Positions 9,627 to 18,261 of a stretch of 34,170 nucleotides of DNA are shown in pieces. The stretch covers positions 19,403 to 53,572 of the forward strand of contig JH152673.1 in assembly GCA_000226015.1 (NCBI GenBank). The letters are read 5' to 3'. A program made the translations under genes and the position numbers. The notes below the pieces were generated by a model, which saw nothing but the letters and a program-made list of their open reading frames with translations, made no database searches and had not been told where the DNA came from. The DNA is from Mnemiopsis leidyi (Eukaryota; Ctenophora; Tentaculata; Lobata; Bolinopsidae). Positions within the stretch are counted from its first letter, which is position 1, and each line of letters begins with the position of its first letter.

Positions 9627-12600
9627 ATACGGCTTCTACTCACCCTGCTCCTAATTACGGACCTGTCAATTGTTTGCGGAGAACAAAATGACTGTCAACT
9701 CGCTGCATGCACTGTAAACTTCCAGAAATTATCATCTAGCATGATCGACGGTAAAGATTCAGAAATTTTCATCCTACAAAGGGCAATGTCGGGAATGTTT
9801 GTTGGGAGGGTAAACAGGACCGGATTATTAAATTTGTAGAGGGGATGGTGTCGACACTTTAAAACAACGAGGTTAAAGGTCGGGTCGTAACTTAGCATTT
9901 AGGCAAGAATGCAAAAAGCTTGAACTATAATTGCTGGCAGGCTGTGTAGAAGAAAAGAATAAGCCCAGCTTAGAGTTAGAGCCTGTAGCAGCTGCAGGCT
10001 TAGAAAGTGTAACTTAACAAAATCACGACCTGCGGTAAATTATCTGGAACGACGATAGGAATGTGATACGAGCATGGGTCCCGGAATGTAATCAATATTC
10101 GCGTGTTCTAATGGAATTTCGTTGGACAAAGGGAAACTTATGCGGGATCCTTAGAACAAACAGAGAGAAAAGTAGCACGGTGCAAGCTGCACGTGGGTGT
10201 GACGTCAGAAATATGACGTCAGGTGGTCGCAGGGCGATGATATAGAGTGTGTGTGTAAGGATGAAATGATGTATTGCAGTGGGATCTGTCATACAGCATG
10301 CAATGTGGCAGCACCAAACTATAAAGGTGTAGAAGTGGGTGATGTAAGATAGGGGGAAGTAACTTGATCTCCGTATCTAAGTGAGCTGATTACAACACAT
10401 TTGTCTCACTTGTACGGGTATCATATAACGGCTATGTTCCGTCACGGAGGTTCCGTATAAACTTTATTAACGATTAGACTTCAGGGATAAATTTTCAGGT
10501 GCAGTTACGTCCTTTGTTCCTAAATATCAATGATCTGTCCCAACAAGAATCCGTCACTAATCACGGTATTACACGTGTTGTTAACCTTAAGACCGTCACA
10601 CATAGACTAATTTAAATGAATGACTGATCATGATGTCAAAATTCATAGTCATATGCAGAAAGTGAAATTAATGCTCATGACCTATGCGTAGTGAATGAAT
10701 GTAGTGCCCAAGGAAAACTAAAATAACAAGGAAAAAAGGAGGGAATGTTCGCTCAGCGACTTAACCCGAACCGGTTTAAATCGATTTGCGCATTCTGGAT
10801 CGCGGAAATGTTACACCCTTCTTTAACTTCTGGAATCAGTACGTTTATATTCTTGAGGGGAGTATCAAATAACGGCAATGAGAAATGAGAAAATCGAAAT
10901 GATGTTGCCACCCGGGTTTTTCGCACCCAGAGATTAAATGAACTGGCCAATAGCATTGACCAAGAATATCAGATTTCCTCAGAACTATACTTTGTATGGT
11001 CTCTAGAAATATCGGCGGGTGTTAAAATGGATATCTTGATTTAAGTCTTTAAAAAGATATTTAGGTTTTACACATATAATGAAAATAGCGAAAAATTTAA
11101 ATTATCTTTAACTCAGTTCGACAAGATTGAAACATTGGACCCTAACGTTTTGTTAAGGAAACGGTTTAAATTTAATCAAGTTATTTTCTCATTCGACGAA
11201 CATAAACAGTGCACCCAGAAACCCAGAATCTACGACAAAAGAAAATGAAAAGGTCGGTGTCTAAATCAGACTTCTTTTCATTAAGAACGAGATTTCTTAT
11301 AGTTCTTCAACTTGGCGGGATTCCCGTGCGTTTCTTACAATTTGTTATTTTCTACACACACGAACTAGGGATAACCGAGATTACAGTAGCACATTAAACT
11401 CAACACATGAATCTTACAAAATGAGAAGTGGTCCATACATGTACAAATCCGCCAACAGCCAGTGTACTGAGCTCTGTAATTTTGATGTAACGTAGTGTAA
11501 CAGTTCAATGTGGCGAGGAGCCGGCACAACAACAACTAATTTTGTAAAACTCCGACCTCACACACGCATATTATTCTGCTGATCCAGCAGGTTTGTAACA
11601 AAGAGTAGAGGGGGAAGTGGAGTACAATGCCCAACAAGTAAATATTCCTCCTGCCTGTTGCCCGGTATTTGGAATGCAATGATGTGAGACGAGCTACTGG
11701 AAATGAACGTTTGTTTATTTAGAAAAATCGTTGATGCGTCATATAATTTTTGGAATGTGAACATTTGACATTGAAATACAAAACACTGCACGTTTTCCAA
11801 GGAGCCGTGATACCCTTAATTGTAGCGTCAAATGAACTGCAGCCGCAGGTATTTTACGTGCATACCATCGAAGGCTACAACTTTAATTTCCATGGAATTT
11901 TCTTTGACTCAAACTGGAAAAAAGTAAAACTAATCGGTTGAGAAATCATAAGCTGTTTCACCATAACATCAGATATTGCGAAATTTGAGATGGTGCAGCG
12001 GGCATTCTGATGATTTTAAAGGGACATTCATCATTCAGTGATACTGATATCATTTTTGTTCTTAGAGAAGTGAAATAAAAAGTTGGGCGGTGGGTAAATA
12101 CTTAAAAACAGGTTTCAACACAACGAACGTTTGTCAAGTTTTACCCTAAAATAAAACACAGCCCCTCATTAAAGAGCCATTCATATAAAATAACCTAACA
12201 ATGTCATAGATGCAATAAAATGTATTCGTAGTTTGATGAAAATAGTAACGTTAACCACAGCGAACTAAGATTCTAAATTCACATCACCCGACTAAATATC
12301 GCATTCCACCGACACGTCGGCAGCCATGCCCTTATTTGGTCAGGTAAACAATCTTGATACAGTAAGTCAAATATGTTAAACGCTCGGGAAGTGGATTCAA
12401 AGTTTGGACGCGTAACCGTGCACTTGCAACATTAGTGAGCTCGCCCATTAAAATCGAATAGAGGACGGTTTAGGGGTAAGGAGTTGGATAAATAGCACAT
12501 ATCAGTTAGTTCCGACATAAAATGTGATGCATACTTGAGATGCTTACATGTTTGATGCAATCTGAATTTTGCTGGTCCTAAGAGCAGCAATCCTTGGGAG

Positions 12601-12749
12601 ATGCGCGACAAACAGCTCACATAATACGTCAGATGCGAGCAAAATGTGGGCACAGTTAGTGTGAACACGCAGTTACTTTTTTCCACTGAAGTCTCCCCCG
12701 AATAGATCAATGAGTTAGTAATAAGTTAAAACCTAAAACAATAACCCAT
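9627..12749. other. Gene-free stretch downstream of the 505-residue gene
   Basis: AT-rich DNA with scattered ORFs below 95 codons, none with a recognisable domain or a convincing splice partner. The CRE/E-box cluster at 10190-10221 is listed separately. I found no canonical AATAAA for the minus-strand gene ending at 12750 within the first 350 nt past its stop. Confidence 0.45.
10190..10221. promoter_or_regulatory. E-box plus two perfect CRE palindromes
   Basis: CACGTG at 10190-10195 is followed by TGACGTCA at 10200-10207 and again at 10214-10221, so the two CREs start 14 bp apart. TGACGTCA is the full palindromic site for CREB/ATF bZIP dimers and CACGTG is a bHLH E-box. Such packing is unlikely by chance in AT-rich DNA, but no nearby transcription start is recognisable. 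Confidence 0.4.
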
Positions 12750-15700
12750 TTAAACGTCCAGTTTTCTACTCCTCGTTTTTCTCACGGGTATTTGAGGGGT
12801 CTCATCTATTGTCTCAGAAACTTTCCGCGAGAGTCCTCGCTTGGAAGCGGTAGATTGCTTTGCAATGGGAGTGCCCCTGACAGCTGGAGTTCTCAGTTTT
12901 CTCCCACTGGCCGCCTTCTCCTTCAGCACTTCTTCCTGTTCCGTGATGGCTGCCAGGGTCTCGGGAGCAGCCCTGCGAGTGCGATTCCTAGTCCGGGAAG
13001 CTACGCTGTCAACACTCGCAGCACTTCCAACGCTCGTCACGCTGGCCTCGGAGTTGTTTCTCCGGCGGGAACTCCTTACTGTGGACGATCTGTCCGGTAG
13101 AGAGGCTAACTTTTCCTCCGTAAGTTCGGAGAGTGGGCTGGATTCTTTGGGAGTGGAGTGAGTTTTGGGACATTTAACAACGATGACGTCGGAGGAAGGT
13201 GTTGACCGCTTGTTTCGGGGTTTTCGCTGGTTTCTAATCTTGATGCAGGATTCAGCTAAACCTGGTACTTCAACAGTAGGCACAGCCGCGTCTGTTACTG
13301 CAGTCAAGGTATCTTGGGAATCAGAAGATTTCAATGTCGTTTCAGCCTGGTTGAGGGTTTCAGCAACCTCAATCATCTCTTCAAGAGGAGCTAAAACTGG
13401 TGGACTGTTTTCTACAGACATGGCCTCTTTCTCTGGAGATTTCTTCTTCTCTTTTACTTTAGAGCCAACTCCTCTGTCAATAAAGAACAACGTATCTGGA
13501 TTAACATCTGGTTGGACTTCCTCAGAAACATCATTATTGTCGGATGAAATTGACGGTAAGGTATAAAACGGTTGACACATGGCCGATAGTAGATCCTCGT
13601 CAGCTTTACTGCAGCTGAGAAACTCTGACACTGATCTGATAGATGTGATGTTGTGTTTCAGCAGCCAGAACCTGAAATAAAAAGTGTTAGAGCTTCAAAG
13701 GACGCGATAGTATATAAGTGCATAAGCCAAAGGGATATCTGGTAATGCACATAAAACATGGGACTTGCAACCAGCGATATCATAAGGACTTATTTCAAAA
13801 GTTGATATATAGATGGTTCTCGAAAGGTTTTTTCGACTATCATTCTGATTTCTGCGAAAAAAGTGCACATTCGCATTCATATTCGGTTTTAATCAACAAT
13901 TTCAATTTCATTGTGTCAAGAATTATGCAGATTCGTGGACCTAGCCGCTGTTAGCAAGGTTTAGAAGTTAATTCAAAAAGAGAATACAATTCGTAATCAC
14001 GACATGTGGTGGGGATAGCTAATTAATCGTCTCGCAAAAAAACCTACAAGGCCATAGCAAACGCTGTATGTTGTAACCAAAGTAAAAACTCTTATTTTCA
14101 TCGCTTGATTAATTCAAGAGTCAAACTTATAATATTTAGGTTAATGATCGCGCCGCAGAGATAATAGATCAGATCATGATTTCGCGCCGATAATCAATAA
14201 CGTATTCATAATCATGAAATTGGCCATTTGATATTGTGCCTTCGTTTCGAAAAAAAGGTTTTATATAATCTCTTTCTAGAGGTGGCTCGTGAGGGCGTAA
14301 GCACATGCCCTACTAACTACAAAAATAATTTTTGAGAAAAATTAATTCAGAATTTTAATATTGAATTTCGCGATAGTCACTGCTGATTTTATGCAGCAAA
14401 TTTAACTTTTAAAACGCAGTAAAGTCGAATTCGACCTAGCTCATAAGTCATGGTTGCGGCGGGCCGATTTTAAATACAATTTACCGATTTTATATCTTAG
14501 TTACGTCGTGTTGCGTAGGCCAGGTCCGTCGCATATAAACTCGCGTGGTCAAAATGCGCGGGAATTCCATATCAAAACTTTTTCGCGCGTATCTTAATTC
14601 AACTCAGTAGACCGTTTCGAACAGGTGAGGGGCTGGGTGAAATGTATTGCCAGTTTATAATACTTAATGTATTGCCAGTTTATAATACTTAATAGTAAAT
14701 ATTTTACTATTGGAATAGATAGATCAACTTCAACATACTACTTTGCAAAGTGCAGCAGGGATAATACCCTCTTTAGACCATTTAAAACAGTCTCAGGTCG
14801 CAACATTGGCGAAGTGATAAGTTTCACATAGTCGCCAGAACCGCTCCATTAGCAGAGTAGTTTAAAGATTCAAAGATTTCATGTCCCATTGTGAAAACTA
14901 TACTAAGTCTCACACACGACATATTACATACAAACCAGTGCTTGTTCTAGAACAACAAGACAGACAGTACGGAACACAACACTGACTCTACACACACACA
15001 CACACACAGTTAAGCCAACTACCTGAATGTGTCTTCTGGCGGCTGTGCGGACAGTGAGTGTAGGTGATGTTTGGGAAAGTCTCTACCGACTATTGTGTAC
15101 TTAACGAACAGCTCAATGTCACCAAGTGAGGAGATCTGGTCGAGTAACTTTTCTTTAATTTCAGATCTGGGAGATTGAGATTCGATATTATGATATCATA
15201 TCACCTGATCACATCTAGTAAGTACACAAATTTGCAGCATTTGTGTCGAATTGATAAGAAAGTCTTACTTCATTTGAAGGCACTGCAACACAGCATCCAG
15301 GATATGTAGTTTAGAATCTCGAGTGTAAACTGTAAACTTTGGAATAACAAGATCTTGTTGTGTAGTGCAATCTGTCCATACTGATAAAATAGCTGATACA
15401 CAGTCCAGATACCTGAAAGTTTAAAGATTGATCATAACTTATAGGAAATCTAAAGGTCATTAGCAACCTCTCGACTCCTGTGGTTTAAACTGCCGTTGAA
15501 TAATGATCCATATCAAACTCGCGAGAGTAAAAGCTTATCTTAAGCCTATTTGTAATTTAGTTATCAAACTCGGTTGCTAATACAATTAGTAAACTCATAG
15601 GTCGTGTGATATCGAAAATAACCATGACTTGTGCTATAATTTTCGATATCGCACTCCCATTCGTTCCTAATCGTACAATGATATTACATATCGTAAAAAT

Positions 15701-16136
15701 GTCATATTAAGGTGTCGTTAACAAATGACATCATCATCTAAGGGGGAGAGGGGGTTTCAAAGTTATGACGATCAATGACGAGGGGGAGGGGGTTTGGCAA
15801 GAAAATCCAAATTTTTTGTAATTATAACCTTTTCTGATCGAAAGTGTGACTGTGATAATATCTGTTAGCAGTAAAATGGGCAGCAGCCAGGAACCTCTCT
15901 GTAAAACTGCACAGAACTTCCTTCTCAACTTTCTCGTAAACCTCTGATACCAACAGCGCAACAAACTTCATAGAATCCAGAAACAGGACCTGATCTTTCC
16001 GGAGGAGTATCTTGGATAAGATCGGTTGTATTGTGGATAATATCTCGCTCTGAGCATGGTCTGAGACCCATATCTCTTCCAGAGTCTTAAGCGAGAGGTT
16101 GTCTGTATTCTGGGATAACACTGCTCCTATCATCAT
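12750..16136 (-). CDS. Unidentified 505-residue protein: helical N-terminus, long basic disordered tail; four exons
   Basis: Exons in transcript order: 16136-15829, 15412-15269, 15166-15023 and 13671-12750. All junctions agree in phase (AAAAG/GTTATA to TTTCAG/GTATCT; ATGAA/GTAAGA to TCCCAG/ATCTGA; TTCAG/GTAGTT to TTTCAG/GTTCTG) and give 1518 nt. The two middle exons are both 144 nt. Residues 1 to about 230 alternate hydrophobic and polar positions like stacked helices (HEAT/ARM-like): EILSTIQPILSKILL, MKFVALLVSEVYEKV, YLDCVSAILSVW, FRFWLLKHNITSI. The remaining roughly 275 residues are low-complexity, rich in Ser/Thr/Arg/Lys, with TP and SP sites and repeated basic clusters (SSRRR, RTRNRTRR, RKTRSRKLDV at the end). 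This design is common in chromatin or centromere-associated proteins, but I recognise no family and assign no function. The start is an ATG directly after an in-frame TAG. The gene lies about 500 nt downstream of HIBADH on the same strand. Confidence 0.75.
14642..14691. repeat. Perfect 25-bp direct repeat, two copies
   Basis: atgtattgccagtttataat plus actta occurs at 14642-14666 and, immediately after, at 14667-14691 without mismatch. It lies in the last intron of the 505-residue gene. Confidence 0.95.
14991..15008. repeat. (CA)9 microsatellite
   Basis: Nine CA units on the plus strand, inside an intron of the 505-residue gene and only 14 nt past the donor site of the exon ending at 15023. 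On the transcript it reads as a UG/GU tract just after the 5' splice site. Confidence 0.95.
15708..15806 (-). mobile_element. Truncated copy (one end) of the PIF/Harbinger-like MITE
   Basis: From TAA at 15708 the sequence reads ggtgtcgttaacaaatgaca, then catcatctaagggggagagg, ggtttcaaagttatgacgat and agggggagggggtttggcaa. This parallels the reverse complement of the right end of the 458-bp element at 26376-26833 (terminal ggggtcgttcacacatgacg, then agagggggagggggtttcca and gatgacgattgatga). The other terminus is absent. It sits just inside the first intron of the 505-residue gene, about 20 nt past the donor. Confidence 0.7.
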
Positions 16137-16633
16137 CTAGTCTGTATGAGAAGGAGAGTTATCGGGTTGATAAATAAATTACTCAGTACAACAAAACCTC
16201 ATTTAATTAGTTCTTATTGACATATAACACAACTAAATATCCATTCTTCAACTTAATCCACTCTTACTTTATCCACGGTTCAACTTATTAAAATATGATC
16301 CTACTTTTAGCCAATCGATTGGATATTTAAATTCACATAACAAATGAATGGTCTAATTTGTGTCGGAATATTCCAATAAATAGCTATAATTGAAGGAGTA
16401 TAATAAATATCGGATATAGAACATATAATAGAAAACACCGAAGCTAAATATTTTGAGTAACAACCACAATATTTTGAGTAATAACGACAACCTAAATATT
16501 CACAAAAATCCAAAAACACTTAAAAAATAATAAAAAACAAATACACTTCTCAGCATTCTTCGAAAAAGTGGAGGAACCAATTCGCAATTGAATTTCATCC
16601 AATTGGTGTAGTAATAATATCTCTGAATAAAAT
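16137..16633. other. Short intergenic region between HIBADH and the downstream gene
   Basis: Nearly all A/T. On the minus strand it holds an ATTAAA (plus-strand tttaat at 16202-16207) that could end HIBADH, followed after about 40-60 nt by a pyrimidine-rich acceptor (CTCTCCTTCTCATACAG, AG at 16143-16142) five nucleotides upstream of the next gene's ATG. The 70-residue ORF at 16307-16519 is AT-rich noise. Confidence 0.5.
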
Positions 16634-17569
16634 CTATTGCTCATTCAGCTTCTTAAAAATGACGCCAAAATCTTTAGGAGCAAACTTTTCATCTTGGCAC
16701 AACTCTTCATAAATCTTTTTAGCCATTTTACCGAGAACGATTGGCGAATCCGACCCGTCAGCCATTAATTCAGCCAAACCTAAATCTTTAAGCATGAGAG
16801 TAGCCCCGAAACCGCCCTCATAATCTCTAGACGCAGGAACACCTTCCATCACGCCCGGTACAGGATTGTAAGTGTCAATACTCCAGCAGCGCGCCGTGCT
16901 CTTGCCTAATATGTCGGACAGCAACTTCTTTTCCATACCCATCCTGACGCCCATGTTAAGAGTTTCCGCGGCACCTATCATACTGATAGCTAACATCATG
17001 TTATTGCACAGTTTTACAACAAGTCCATTACCATTAGCACCGCAGTGTATCACATTGGCACCCATGTGGTCAAGGTAAGATTTAACTTGGTCGAACTTGT
17101 CCGCATCCCCTCCTACCATAAAAGTGAGAATTCCTTTCTCTGCCGCAACAACTCCCCCGGACACAGGAGCATCGTAAAAGTGTCCCCCAGCTGCGCGCAC
17201 TGCACTGTCGATATCTTTAGAAACGGCGGGGTCTATAGTGCTGGAATCGATACAGAGAGTGCCTGGTTTAAGAGACTTGAGAAGACCCTCACTCCCGGTA
17301 AACACTTCCTGGACATGAGGGGAGGAGGGAACCATGGTAACGATGACGTCACTGCGCCCTGCTAACTCACTCGGAGTACTGCATGCTCCTGCACCGCTGC
17401 TTTTCAGATCCTGCACAGACGCATCGTTAACATCATACACGACAACGTCTTTACCGGCCTTGACGAGGTTTTTAGCCATGTAGCCGCCCATGTTACCCAG
17501 ACCAACAAACCCAACTGTGCTCATTGAACGAGCCGAGAGCGAGAAAAGTCTATTTAAACACACAGCCAT
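16634..17569 (-). CDS. HIBADH: 3-hydroxyisobutyrate dehydrogenase, mitochondrial, intronless
   Basis: This enzyme oxidises 3-hydroxyisobutyrate to methylmalonate semialdehyde with NAD+ in the mitochondrial matrix, a late step of valine breakdown. The ORF gives 311 aa. Residues 1-17 (MAVCLNRLFSLSARSMS) are basic and hydroxylated without acidic residues, as in a mitochondrial targeting peptide. The Rossmann glycine motif GFVGLGNMG lies at 20-28, IDSSTIDP at 107-114, the substrate-site DAPVSGG at 133-139, the catalytic lysine in VVKLCNN at K186, the characteristic RCWSIDTYNPVPGVM at 227-241, and LMLKDLGLA at 258-266. All key residues of the beta-hydroxyacid dehydrogenase family are present and there is no frameshift. 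I chose ATG 17569, because the nominal start three codons upstream is GTG. The lack of introns in a nuclear gene is unusual. A processed copy is possible, but the reading frame is fully intact and I see no poly(A) tract downstream. The human protein is 336 aa with a longer presequence. Confidence 0.96.
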   Translation of the reverse strand: MAVCLNRLFSLSARSMSTVGFVGLGNMGGYMAKNLVKAGKDVVVYDVNDASVQDLKSSGAGACSTPSELAGRSDVIVTMVPSSPHVQEVFTGSEGLLKSLKPGTLCIDSSTIDPAVSKDIDSAVRAAGGHFYDAPVSGGVVAAEKGILTFMVGGDADKFDQVKSYLDHMGANVIHCGANGNGLVVKLCNNMMLAISMIGAAETLNMGVRMGMEKKLLSDILGKSTARCWSIDTYNPVPGVMEGVPASRDYEGGFGATLMLKDLGLAELMADGSDSPIVLGKMAKKIYEELCQDEKFAPKDFGVIFKKLNEQ

Positions 17570-17589
17570 TGTGAACACTCGTCTCTCTT

Positions 17590-18261
17590 GCTGTAATGTT
17601 GGAAAGTTAAGGTAAAAGGAGCGACTAATATTAAGATTAGCTTACTCTGACAAGAGTTAGCTTTCATTTGTAAAACTTTTTGCAAACTCGGTTGTCTTAT
17701 TTTGTCTTGAGAAATAACACTGTAATTTTTATCTTCAAATATAAATAACATTATTATTATTAATTAAACTGAATTTGTTACATTATAAAATTGCTGGCCC
17801 GTGTAACTAAAAATCAAAATACGCTATCCACTAAATCTTAACTAAGTGTAAGAATTAAGAGATAGTTGAGTAACAGCTTGAAAAACACCGCGAGAAACTT
17901 TCAACTTACTGTCTCATACTCGAAAATATAAAACCACCTTTTAGTCTGTATTTGTTGAAACTACGATGGAGAGAACCAAAACCAAAGTTAGCACCACTTA
18001 ATTAGAAATTCTTTTAAATTTAGCCATAGAACAATTTGATGCTTTAAATATTTTTACACCATGCGAGGATACAAGGCAAAAGCACCTAAAATCCGAATTA
18101 TAAAACCAAATAAATTGAAAATTTAAGGTACTGAATTTCGCAAAAAACAAACAACTAAATCTAAAGTTCCCACCATGCTCTGATTCCCATTTAGTTCTGA
18201 TCATCTGAAATGTTCAAAACGATGCCTACACAAGGTCTTGACACGAAAGTACTCTTCTCAC
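17590..18261. other. Intergenic region between the PRA1-family gene and HIBADH
   Basis: AT-rich with no coding signal. On the minus strand it must contain the 3' UTR of the distal PRA1-family isoform. I see no canonical AATAAA, only a weaker GATAAA (plus-strand tttatc near 17728). At its HIBADH end a long pyrimidine-rich stretch leads to ACATTACAG (AG at 17592-17591), 21 nt before the HIBADH ATG. Confidence 0.45.

Noticed and set aside
12432..12710. 92-residue minus-strand ORF just past the 505-residue gene
   Set aside because: It follows a stop codon, has no domain pattern and lies where the 3' UTR is expected.
12792..13566. Plus-strand ORFs of 102, 106 and 133 residues
   Set aside because: They are antisense shadows of the last exon of the 505-residue gene, whose splice phases and composition support the minus strand.
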